A stretch of DNA of 62,942 nt from a virus: the IMG/VR virus record IMGVR_UViG_3300009152_000050, positions 1-62,942 of that record. One strand, given 5' to 3'. Within the stretch, counting starts at the first letter, position 1; each line of letters opens with the position of its first letter. The notes under the pieces are model-generated. The model saw only the letters and a list, made by a program, of their open reading frames with translations, was not told the origin of the DNA and searched no databases. This document shows positions 6,859 through 13,692 of this stretch, one piece after another. Made by a program: the position numbers and the translations under genes.

Positions 6859-6995
6859 TTCATATAACGTTTTCGGGCTTGGCGAAGGCGGGGAGTTTAA
6901 CCACAAAAGTTTAATAGAATGACAGAAGATAATATAACCACAAATGTTCAATTGGAAAACGGAAGCCCCGCTTTTGCCAAACCCGTGTTATGTGC
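6859..6995 (+). repeat. attC-like recombination site C
   Basis: The outer cores are CATATAAC (6861-6868) and GTTATGTG (6987-6994). The stem CGGGCTTGGCGAAGGCGGGG (from 6874) pairs with GCCCCGCTTTTGCCAAACCCG (to 6985) with few mismatches, around a loop of about 70 nt. The upstream end TTCATATAAC complements the start of the preceding cassette. The downstream GTTATGTGC complements the end of the next one (GCACATAAC, 7635-7643). The ATG of the methyltransferase frame (6919) lies in the loop. Confidence 0.78.
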
Positions 6996-7629
6996 TGGTG
7001 CGGTTTCAAAAGACGGAATTTCGTTAATAAACGGAGATTGTTTGCAAGCCTTACGAGGCTATGGCGATAATCATTTTAAGATAGCAATAGTTGACCCACC
7101 TTATGGAATTAATGCAGGTAAAATGACAATGGGAAGCGGTAAGCACAAATTTAGCAAAGACAAAGATTGGGATAGTGCAATACCAAGCGAAGAGTATTTT
7201 ACCGAATTATTTAGGGTGTCTGAAAATCAAATTGTGTGGGGTGGCAATTACTTTACTGAATTTTTACCGCCTACACCACATTGGCTTTTATGGGATAAGA
7301 AAAACCCAAATTTGAGCTTTGCTGAAGGTGAGTTGGCTTGGGTGCGAAAAGGTAAAAACCTGCGGATATTTCAACACTATTCAGCACAAGTTGAAGAAGG
7401 CGGCAAAATACACCCGACACAAAAGCCTGTAAAATTATACAGGTGGATATTAAACAACTACACAAGCGAAGGGGATTTGATTTTAGACACCCATTTGGGA
7501 AGCGGGTCAATCGCCATAGCCTGCCATCAAATGAAACGAAATTTAATAGCCTATGAGATTGATGAAGAATACTACCGAAAGGCTTGCAAACGATTTGAAG
7601 AACAAACTCGTCAAACTGCACTATGGTAG
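6919..7629 (+). CDS. Cassette-borne DNA methyltransferase (DPPY, beta class)
   Basis: The enzyme transfers a methyl group from S-adenosylmethionine to N6-adenine or N4-cytosine. Motif IV DPPY is at residues 59-62; the SAM-binding motif DTHLGSGS (190-196 region) lies C-terminal, giving the beta-class order. HPTQKP at 165-170 is typical just before motif I. The ATG at 6919 is inside attC site C, so residues 1 to about 30 are encoded by the recombination site (SPAFAKPVLCAGAV). Conserved sequence begins near GISLINGDCLQAL. The true start may be a non-ATG codon such as the GTG at 6985, or the enzyme really carries an attC-encoded leader. No partner nuclease is present, so it probably protects phage DNA from host restriction. 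Confidence 0.85.
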   Translation: MTEDNITTNVQLENGSPAFAKPVLCAGAVSKDGISLINGDCLQALRGYGDNHFKIAIVDPPYGINAGKMTMGSGKHKFSKDKDWDSAIPSEEYFTELFRVSENQIVWGGNYFTEFLPPTPHWLLWDKKNPNLSFAEGELAWVRKGKNLRIFQHYSAQVEEGGKIHPTQKPVKLYRWILNNYTSEGDLILDTHLGSGSIAIACHQMKRNLIAYEIDEEYYRKACKRFEEQTRQTALW

Positions 7630-7634
7630 CACTT

Positions 7635-7692
7635 GCACATAACGGTTTGCGTATAAAAAATCGTTTTAATGTTTTTTATACGCTGTTAGGTG
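7635..7692 (+). repeat. attC-like recombination site D (short)
   Basis: The outer cores are GCACATAAC (7635-7643) and GTTAGGTG (7685-7692); GTTAGGT is a perfect GTTRRRY. The stem TTGCGTATAAAAAA (from 7647) pairs with TTTTTTATACGC (to 7683) around a loop of about 13 nt. The first core complements the start of the upstream cassette (GTTATGTGC at 6987). The second complements the end of the downstream cassette (CACCTAAC at 8227-8234). Confidence 0.8.
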
Positions 7693-7717
7693 TCTGGTTT
7701 TATTTAAAATTTGAGCG

Positions 7718-8233
7718 ATGGAAAAAATTATATTCTTAGATATTGACGGCGTTTTAGCAACTCCAAAATATTTGAAAGATGGACAATGGGCTTTAAACCC
7801 AGAAAAACAAAAACTGTTAGGTGAAATACTTACCCAAACAGATGCTAAAATTGTTTTATCTTCTTCATGGAGGTATGCGACTTTAGAAAAAACAAAAGAA
7901 CACATGGAAGCGGAAGGATTTTTGTTTAACGATAAATTGATTGGTGTTACAATTAGAGCATACCAATGGCTTGAACGTGGAACAGGGATACACTTATCAA
8001 TTCCAAGAGGTGTAGAGATAAAACAATGGGTTGATACTCATATTCATTCTGATAATGGTAAAAATTGGGAACGAAAGAAATTAGGCAAGGATTTTACCTA
8101 TGTGATATTAGATGATGAAAGTGATATGCTTTTGGAACACAGAAATAATTTTGTGCATACTAAAAGTGAAATAGGATTGACAGATGATGATGTTAGGAGT
8201 GCGGTGGCAATTTTAAATAAAACTTGCACCTAA
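7718..8233 (+). CDS. Cassette-borne HAD-superfamily phosphatase
   Basis: A HAD hydrolase of 171 aa. Motif I is FLDIDGVL with the nucleophile D8 and acid/base D10; SSSWR at 48-52 supplies motif II; a lysine-rich segment (ERKKLGKDF) and ILDDESD near 125-132 supply motifs III and IV. The SSSWR plus short-cap layout resembles the HAD group often linked to RNA or nucleotide repair. The stop codon (TAA, 8231-8233) lies inside the terminal core CACCTAAC. It is the only gene of its cassette (7685-8234). The substrate is unknown; a polynucleotide 3'- or 5'-phosphate is a reasonable guess. Confidence 0.75.
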   Translation: MEKIIFLDIDGVLATPKYLKDGQWALNPEKQKLLGEILTQTDAKIVLSSSWRYATLEKTKEHMEAEGFLFNDKLIGVTIRAYQWLERGTGIHLSIPRGVEIKQWVDTHIHSDNGKNWERKKLGKDFTYVILDDESDMLLEHRNNFVHTKSEIGLTDDDVRSAVAILNKTCT

Positions 8234-8246
8234 CGGGTATATGTAA
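8227..8246 (+). repeat. Terminal half-site of cassette array I
   Basis: CACCTAAC (8227-8234; ACCTAAC is a perfect RYYYAAC) pairs with the cassette start GTTAGGTG at 7685-7692. It is followed by GGGTATATGTAAAC, with no long stem and no GTTRRRY. The right edge of array II has the same look (GTATAAC then ATAAAATATGTACG at 55763-55783), with ATATGTA shared. It is probably where cassette DNA meets phage DNA. Confidence 0.55.
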
Positions 8247-8285
8247 ACATTCTTTATAACTAAATGATAATTAAATAATTATGTT

Positions 8286-9119
8286 ATGAATATCGGAAAG
8301 TATATACAGTTGTATTCCGAAGATTTACGATTGAAAAATTATGCTGAATCTTCTATTTCCAATTATGTATCACAGGTTAAATGTTTTTTAGAGCATTTTT
8401 CTGATGTAGCTACAAAGCCTTCTGAAATAAACGAAAGGCAAATAAAACAATGGCTACTTTCCGCTAATTCTATTAATGGAAGAAGGCATAGATTATCAGC
8501 ATTAAAGCTATTCTATTCGCTTACAGGTAAACAGCCGTTAAAATTTAAGCACATAGAATATCCTCGGTCAGAAAAAAAATTACCAATCGTTCTGTCTGTG
8601 GAAGAAGTACAGAAAATGTTTTCAGCGTGTTCTAATACAAAACACAAGTTAATATTGGCTATTTTGTACTCTTGCGGATTACGGGTTAGTGAATTGATAA
8701 GCCTTAAATGGAATAACATTGACAGGAGCAGGATGGTAATAAATATTATTGGAGCAAAAGGGAATAAAGACCGTCAAGTACCGTTACCTGAAATACTTAT
8801 TCCTTTATTAGAAAAATACTGGTATAAATACAAAACTAAAACATACATTTTAGAGGGGCAATTTAAAGATGTATATAGCAGCAGAAGTGTACTTGAAGTA
8901 GTTAAACAATTAGCAGAAAAAGCAGGGTTAAGGAAAGATGTTTGGACGCACTTAATTCGTCATTGCTATGGAACGCATCAGGTGGAAAGTGGAGTTGACA
9001 TAAATCTCATACAGAAAATACTTGGGCATAGCAATGTTAAGACAACTAATATCTATTTACATACCTCACATAACTTAATATCTCGTATTCAATCACCTTT
9101 AAATAGTATTAATTTATGA
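8286..9119 (+). CDS. Tyrosine recombinase next to cassette array
   Basis: The protein is 277 aa, with an N-terminal SAM-like core-binding domain (about 1-85) and a C-terminal catalytic domain. The complete catalytic set is visible: R133 (GLRVSEL), K158 (GAKGNKDR), H222 and R225 (HLIRH), H248 (LGHSN) and the nucleophile Y257 (NIYLHT). It joins DNA by breaking one strand at a time through a 3'-phosphotyrosine. It lacks the extra roughly 16-residue patch of classical IntI, being closer to XerC/XerD or short phage integrases. It starts 52 nt after the terminal half-site of array I and overlaps the next gene by 4 bases (ATGA). It could serve phage integration, cassette movement, or both. Confidence 0.88.
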   Translation: MNIGKYIQLYSEDLRLKNYAESSISNYVSQVKCFLEHFSDVATKPSEINERQIKQWLLSANSINGRRHRLSALKLFYSLTGKQPLKFKHIEYPRSEKKLPIVLSVEEVQKMFSACSNTKHKLILAILYSCGLRVSELISLKWNNIDRSRMVINIIGAKGNKDRQVPLPEILIPLLEKYWYKYKTKTYILEGQFKDVYSSRSVLEVVKQLAEKAGLRKDVWTHLIRHCYGTHQVESGVDINLIQKILGHSNVKTTNIYLHTSHNLISRIQSPLNSINL

Positions 9120-9565
9120 AGCGACTACTAATTTTATTGTTATTAACATCTAAGTTATCTTATAGTCAAAAGTGGTGGAATATAACTAAGAATGATTTAC
9201 TGATAGTGGGAGTAGGTTTTGTAGGAGGTGGTGCAGATGCTTATAATCAACGTATCTTACATCATAAGTACGGAGCAGGAAAGCCATTTTGGGATTACTC
9301 TACATCGTATAAAAGGAAATATAAAGATTTTGAGAATGGAGATTTAAGAGCAGCATATCCCGGCAGTAAGACATGGTTAGTAATGACTACTGATGGCTAC
9401 CACCTTACAAGAGCAGTAGATAGGTTTCATTCATTATTTACGATTGGTATAACTGCGTATGAATGGAATGAATATAAAGGATGGGATAGGGTACTATTTA
9501 TTAGTAAGAAAGTACTACTGTCTGGCGTTAGTAATAGAATTGCATTTAATTTAATCTACAAATAA
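9116..9565 (+). CDS. Exported protein, 149 aa, unknown
   Basis: ATG at 9116 overlaps the recombinase stop. A clear signal peptide opens the protein (MKRLLILLLLTSKLSYSQKW; likely cut after SYS). The mature part has a glycine-rich hydrophobic segment (LLIVGVGFVGGGADAYN), then a YxxKxxxKYxxF-like and WDxxTS region. It is probably periplasmic or outer-membrane. It is translationally coupled to the recombinase and followed by a second exported protein, an arrangement expected of surface-altering prophage genes. Function unknown. Confidence 0.6.
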   Translation: MKRLLILLLLTSKLSYSQKWWNITKNDLLIVGVGFVGGGADAYNQRILHHKYGAGKPFWDYSTSYKRKYKDFENGDLRAAYPGSKTWLVMTTDGYHLTRAVDRFHSLFTIGITAYEWNEYKGWDRVLFISKKVLLSGVSNRIAFNLIYK

Positions 9566-9577
9566 ACCCACCTAATT

Positions 9578-10039
9578 ATGAAAGTTTTAATCACCCTCAA
9601 CCTAATTTTAATTTTATCAATCCCTTCATTTACCCAACCTTATTTTGGGATAGGATTGCAGAACAAAGGCTTTAATATGAGTTTAGGAATAGTCGCAGAT
9701 AATATTGATGCACAAATCAACTTTAAAACCCCATTAACATCGGCAGAAGAATCAAAGGTACTATCTCTTACTATTGGTAGAATGATTAATATAACCAATA
9801 ATGATGAAGATAACTACTCCATTACCCCCTTATTAGGAATAGGATGGAGTAAGTATCAAGATTTTAGCCAGTACGATTTAGATGATAAAGCAGCCATTAT
9901 AGACGTTAATAAGTTTAGTGGGGTATATGGCTTAGAAATCGGAAAAGATGCCCACGTTGGTCGCATATCGCTTATGGGAAGGTATTGTGATAGTAAGATG
10001 TACTATGGTGTAACAATGAGAGTATTTTTTAGCAGATAG
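9578..10039 (+). CDS. Outer-membrane beta-barrel-like protein, 153 aa
   Basis: A signal peptide (MKVLITLNLILILSIPSFTQ) is followed by alternating hydrophobic/polar strands with turns (YFGIGLQNKGFNMSLGIV, KVLSLTIGRMINI, ITPLLGIGWSKYQ). It ends with a phenylalanine-rich strand (YGVTMRVFFSR), as in small outer-membrane barrels. It is the last gene before a strong bidirectional terminator. With its exported neighbour it may alter the host surface, for example to block superinfection; that is inference. Confidence 0.6.
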   Translation: MKVLITLNLILILSIPSFTQPYFGIGLQNKGFNMSLGIVADNIDAQINFKTPLTSAEESKVLSLTIGRMINITNNDEDNYSITPLLGIGWSKYQDFSQYDLDDKAAIIDVNKFSGVYGLEIGKDAHVGRISLMGRYCDSKMYYGVTMRVFFSR

Positions 10040-10057
10040 CAGGTTGATTAGTAAATG

Positions 10058-10090
10058 AAAAGTCGGTTACGTATTGTAGCCGACTTTTTT
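10058..10090. terminator. Bidirectional rho-independent terminator
   Basis: The stem AAGTCGG(T)TAC / GTAGCCGACTT with a short loop is flanked by A-tract and T-tract (CGACTTTTTT). It lies between the + left arm (ends 10039) and the - late region (last stop 10089), so it works in both directions. Confidence 0.85.
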
Positions 10091-10592
10091 ATTTGCTGGT
10101 GTTCTTTAAAAATGACTTTAATCTATTGTATTGAAAATAAACATCTTTACCTGATTTTATGGCCTTTATTTCAGCATCATTCATCCCTACTTTTTTACAG
10201 AATGAAAGGGTATAAGTGTGCATTAGTTTAAGGTTATTCAGTCTTGCCCTTCCGTATTCTTCTTTTGCCTTTCCCTTTTCATCTATGGTAATTTCATCAA
10301 AGCCAAAATGATACATTCCAAAAGTAAATGGCAGTATCTTTCTTTCACACTTTACGGAAAAAAACAATTCAAAAGCACTACTATGTATCTCTCCTATTGC
10401 TGTTAATGTGCATTTTTCTGGGCAACTTTCAATCATGTTCTGAATAGTGTAAAATACTGATATATTACCCCCTACGCTATCTATATAAATGTCTTTTTTC
10501 TTTTGGCTTGTTTTTTCAGAATCATTCCATTCCTTTACAAACTTTTGCAAAAGGTCGTTATCCCCAAATCCATTTATAGATATGATGCTCAT
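10089..10592 (-). CDS. ClpP-like serine peptidase-fold protein, 167 aa
   Basis: The layout follows the ClpP fold. DSVGGN (38-42) stands in for the SPGG oxyanion loop, GEIHSSAF (67-74) provides a candidate nucleophile S71 (ClpP has GQAAS), and GMYHFG places H95 24 residues later, close to ClpP spacing. Length is near that of a single ClpP domain. It is the last gene of the late region, next to a terminator. Phage ClpP-like proteins usually process capsid or scaffold, but those genes sit next to the capsid. This one is far away, so a different target is possible. Confidence 0.6.
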   Translation of the reverse strand: MSIISINGFGDNDLLQKFVKEWNDSEKTSQKKKDIYIDSVGGNISVFYTIQNMIESCPEKCTLTAIGEIHSSAFELFFSVKCERKILPFTFGMYHFGFDEITIDEKGKAKEEYGRARLNNLKLMHTYTLSFCKKVGMNDAEIKAIKSGKDVYFQYNRLKSFLKNTSK

Positions 10593-10593
10593 T

Positions 10594-10761
10594 TTATTTA
10601 ATCTTAGGGTACATTTGCCTTTCCAATAATTTAATTTGTTCCTCCAATGGCATTATAACATTTTGCTTTATGTGTTTTGCTTCTCGGTGCTTTGCATTGT
10701 ACTCTCTTTCTGCTGCATCTTTTCTGTCGCAAAGTTCTTTATGTTTTTTATAGTTATCCAT
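10594..10761 (-). CDS. Small coiled-coil protein, 55 aa
   Basis: ATG at 10761 (reverse strand), stop at 10594. The protein is almost wholly helical and charged, ending EEQIKLLERQMYPKIK, with heptad-like leucine/isoleucine spacing. It fills the gap between the homing endonuclease and the ClpP-like gene with 1-2 nt between genes. Function unknown. Confidence 0.55.
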   Translation of the reverse strand: MDNYKKHKELCDRKDAAEREYNAKHREAKHIKQNVIMPLEEQIKLLERQMYPKIK

Positions 10762-10763
10762 TA

Positions 10764-11630
10764 TTATAATTTTTCTTTACGTGCTTGTTTTGACATACTC
10801 ATTTTTAGCTTAGTTTCATCTGTGTGTTTCCTCCCTGTGGATAGTTTTCTGAAATACTCTCTATATTCTGCGGAACGTGGAGGCATCTTTGTTCCAGTAT
10901 GAGCCTTTATAATTTTTTTTCTGCCTCTTTCTTTTATATCGTTAGGATGTTCAAGTATAAATAACCCATCTCTTGACTTAATTGGAGATAATATATTACT
11001 CCTTGTTAAGAAATATCCAGACGGATGCAGCCTTCTATTTATATAGCGGCTCATAGTACTCATACTTGTGTTAAAATAGTCCGCAATAGCCTGTAATGAC
11101 TTACAAGTAGTAATTAATATACCTGTTGTAGAATATACGTATATAACGCCTTTGTAATTAGGATTGCCTACTCCTTGATAATTTTCTATACATAACTTTC
11201 TTGAATCTTCTATTTGTTTAAGTGTTTTTGCCCTACCCTTACTCTTTTCAGACATTTTTTTCTTAGTAGCCTCTGTATGCTTTTTGCCCGTCCATGCTCC
11301 TTTTTTATTTCTCTCTGCCAACTTTGGATTTTTAATACCAAGTACCCCATCCCCTCCTTTTGTAAGATTAGCGAGTGTACCTCCATCACAAGACCGACCA
11401 TATATCTCTATAAACTCTATTTCTTTCTGTTTAGCTGTATCATAAGGTATATCTTGGAAAAGAATTTGTACATCTATTGGAGTTTTATTATAAATAGCCA
11501 TCCAATATTTGTTCCTATGTCTTGGGTCGTGATTGTACGCACGTTCATAATTAGGACTATCTCTTTTAGATATTCCTATATAAAATACTTTATTAGTATC
11601 AACCCTTATATGCCTATATACGTATGCCAT
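10764..11630 (-). CDS. GIY-YIG homing endonuclease with NUMOD repeats
   Basis: The protein is 288 aa. An N-terminal GIY-YIG nuclease (VYRHIR ... FYIGIS, with R and E residues further on) is followed by NUMOD3-type helices (about 112-135, GKKHTEATKKKMSEKSKGR). A NUMOD1-like helix-turn-helix follows (KSLQAIADYFNTSMSTMSRYI), then a second NUMOD3 near the end (GRKHTDETKLKMS). This is the build of free-standing phage homing endonucleases, which cut related phage DNA and spread by repair. It overlaps the phosphoesterase gene upstream by one base and probably invaded the late operon without breaking a gene. Confidence 0.88.
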   Translation of the reverse strand: MAYVYRHIRVDTNKVFYIGISKRDSPNYERAYNHDPRHRNKYWMAIYNKTPIDVQILFQDIPYDTAKQKEIEFIEIYGRSCDGGTLANLTKGGDGVLGIKNPKLAERNKKGAWTGKKHTEATKKKMSEKSKGRAKTLKQIEDSRKLCIENYQGVGNPNYKGVIYVYSTTGILITTCKSLQAIADYFNTSMSTMSRYINRRLHPSGYFLTRSNILSPIKSRDGLFILEHPNDIKERGRKKIIKAHTGTKMPPRSAEYREYFRKLSTGRKHTDETKLKMSMSKQARKEKL

Positions 11631-12802
11631 TAAAATAAATGAGTTAATCTTGCTACTTGCCCATGTTCGGGATGATGTATAAAAGCTTCTACTGCTTTTG
11701 GTGCGTGGGCGTAACCATTTCTATGATGCCAACTATCCGTACCTGACGGACTTCTTAATACTTCTACACATACACTCATATAGTCTTTACTTATTTTATG
11801 GTGCAGATCGTGGATATAAAAGTATCTATGTTTGCAGTTATTCCAATCTTTACTTTCATGTGCCATCAATAATGCTAAATCAGTCTGCTTTGCACCATCA
11901 CCATGAGTAGTGCCTATTAGGTTATTATGATAAACATAATATTTCCTGTGTGCGGTTGTAGCATTAAATGTGCATCCTTTATTATTCCTAAACCATGCCT
12001 CTAATGTTTGTGCTAACATAAATCCACTAACATAATCATGGTTACTGGGGTCATATTGTATATGTACTGGTGCAACTGTTAATAACATTTCAATACAATC
12101 AACAAGTAATTTCTTAGCAATCATAAAGGCATCATACCACATTAACTCTGTGTCTTGTGGTGTTCCGCTTGTAGTTAGGCTTTTAGCATTATCTGTATGT
12201 AGAATATCATTACCTATTACAAATAATATTTTTTCAATAGGGAAACCTTTTGCTTTCTGTATCAATCCTGCTACCCCTGATTTAACTCTATCTATTGCTA
12301 TTTGATGATTATATTCATCCCCTGTTTCAAATGATTTGCATAACTTCCCAATATGGACATCTGCGGGGTCAACTACTAATAAATGACCATCCGTTATTTT
12401 TGGGTATTTTATTACAGGGTATTTAGGGGAGTACTTTTGTATATCTGCAATTATTCTGTCTTTTAATTCCCAAAGATTTACTTTCTTATTACCTACGTGA
12501 ATAGAGAAATGCTCTCCTTTATACCAATAGTGATTAACGTCTTGAATGGGAATACCTTTTGATTCACATTCTTCATTTAATGCTCTGTGTTCCCCTGCGT
12601 ATTCTTCTGTGATTGATAACCCTGCTTTACATCCTAAACTAACCTTGCTTTTATCTAATGCGCCCCCTTCTCTTAATCTTTGTATTGCTGTTTTTACTGC
12701 GTTGTAAGTACTATCTATTATTTCAGCATACTGCGTTTTTGAAAGATTAGGATTGATAGATATTTGTTCTAAAAGTTTCTTTTGTAATGGAGTTATTTTC
12801 AT
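11630..12802 (-). CDS. Calcineurin-like metallophosphoesterase with N-terminal HTH
   Basis: The protein is 390 aa. Residues 1-50 form a helix-turn-helix-like domain (LSKTQYAEIIDSTYNAVKTAIQRLR). The metal-binding motifs of the calcineurin-like fold follow in order: DVH (148-150), GNDILH (197-202), NHD (254-256), THGD (299-302) and HDLHH (331-335). These enzymes use two metals to cut phosphodiesters or phosphomonoesters. The DNA-binding-like domain suggests a nucleic-acid substrate. It lies between the endolysin and the homing endonuclease at the end of the late operon. Confidence 0.8.
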   Translation of the reverse strand: MKITPLQKKLLEQISINPNLSKTQYAEIIDSTYNAVKTAIQRLREGGALDKSKVSLGCKAGLSITEEYAGEHRALNEECESKGIPIQDVNHYWYKGEHFSIHVGNKKVNLWELKDRIIADIQKYSPKYPVIKYPKITDGHLLVVDPADVHIGKLCKSFETGDEYNHQIAIDRVKSGVAGLIQKAKGFPIEKILFVIGNDILHTDNAKSLTTSGTPQDTELMWYDAFMIAKKLLVDCIEMLLTVAPVHIQYDPSNHDYVSGFMLAQTLEAWFRNNKGCTFNATTAHRKYYVYHNNLIGTTHGDGAKQTDLALLMAHESKDWNNCKHRYFYIHDLHHKISKDYMSVCVEVLRSPSGTDSWHHRNGYAHAPKAVEAFIHHPEHGQVARLTHLF

Positions 12803-12824
12803 AATTACGTTTTATATTTTAGGG

Positions 12825-13412
12825 TTAAATTTTATGTAAACATTTTAAAAATTTCCTTCCGTAACCTGCAATTAATTCTTTTTTATCTGTTCCATTAATT
12901 ATTTTCCTTGCGCCCTCCCAATCCTCAACTTTTGATGTAAAGTACATTTCTAAGCACCTCCCTGTAAAATCTCCGAAAGAACTTGCGCCCTTAGTCATTC
13001 CTTCAAATAGTATTTTTGTAGCTACTTTAACGTCTAATGCAAATTCTGGATTACCTAATAAATCAATGCCTAATAGTCTGCCTATTAGGTCATAATTTTC
13101 GTACCATGTAAGTTGTACGTAGCCTCTGCCAAAATATAATTTATCGGGAATTGTGTATTTTATTCCACTATGCTTTATTTTCTTACCGTATGATCTGCCT
13201 TTCCCTTTACCATATTCTTCTATTGGGAGCATTGTGTTTGCAGTTTCGTGCTTAGTGGTTGCCAGTATGTAAGCTAACCATCTTAGGTCTGTATATCCTG
13301 CGCCATCCCAATAGTTAATGATTGCATCTATACTATCTATCTGTTTTTGATTTAGTTTATTTAGTAACCCTTGCTCTCTTGCAGTTTTATAGAAAAATTG
13401 TTTATCTACCAT
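12825..13412 (-). CDS. Endolysin, GH19/chitinase-like muramidase
   Basis: The protein is 195 aa with no signal peptide. The core is glycoside hydrolase family 19-like: the catalytic glutamate E56 sits in ATTKHETANTM. GRGYVQLTWYENY (about 94-107) is the conserved substrate-groove segment of phage GH19-type lysozymes. It should cleave the glycan chain of peptidoglycan once the holin opens the membrane. It ends the lysis cassette, downstream of two tiny membrane proteins and the spanin. Confidence 0.88.
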   Translation of the reverse strand: MVDKQFFYKTAREQGLLNKLNQKQIDSIDAIINYWDGAGYTDLRWLAYILATTKHETANTMLPIEEYGKGKGRSYGKKIKHSGIKYTIPDKLYFGRGYVQLTWYENYDLIGRLLGIDLLGNPEFALDVKVATKILFEGMTKGASSFGDFTGRCLEMYFTSKVEDWEGARKIINGTDKKELIAGYGRKFLKCLHKI

Positions 13413-13489
13413 AACTTTTTATTTTCTGATACCCATGCCAAGTAGTACCCCAATGCTATTGCTAATATACATAGGAGTAATTGAGGCAT
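13406..13489 (-). CDS. Lysis-region membrane micropeptide, 27 aa
   Basis: ATG at 13489 (reverse), stop 13406. The peptide starts MPQLLLCILAIALGYYLAW and ends SENKKLW, with one membrane span. It overlaps the endolysin start by 7 bases and begins 5 nt after the upstream gene. Its place in the lysis cassette suggests an auxiliary holin or antiholin-type peptide. Confidence 0.5.
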   Translation of the reverse strand: MPQLLLCILAIALGYYLAWVSENKKLW

Positions 13490-13494
13490 CGTTG

Positions 13495-13692
13495 CTATCC
13501 TTTAGGGTTGCCTCCTTGTTGGTTGTACTTGTGGGCTATGTAGGCTATTGCGCCTACTACTAATACTACTCCTAATCCTAAAAATAAAGTAGATAAATTA
13601 TTTGTATCAGCATAATATCCGAAAGCAGTAAAGATTGATACGAAGCCTAATAATCCAACTAAGGAGGTGAGTGTGAATTGCCATCTTTTCAT
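13495..13692 (-). CDS. Two-span membrane protein of lysis cassette, 65 aa
   Basis: Two hydrophobic segments (LTSLVGLLGFVSIFTAFGYY and LSTLFLGLGVVLVVGAIAYIAH) are joined by a short loop. The N-terminus is basic (MKRW) and the C-terminus is basic and glycine-rich. This is the usual topology of small phage holins. Its start overlaps the spanin stop by 4 bases. It could be the pore-forming holin or an antiholin. Confidence 0.6.
   Translation of the reverse strand: MKRWQFTLTSLVGLLGFVSIFTAFGYYADTNNLSTLFLGLGVVLVVGAIAYIAHKYNQQGGNPKG

Noticed and set aside
8286-9119. The recombinase as a telomere resolvase that would explain the inverted ends
   Set aside because: It is 277 aa, with a normal tyrosine recombinase layout; known telomere resolvases are much larger and have extra domains.
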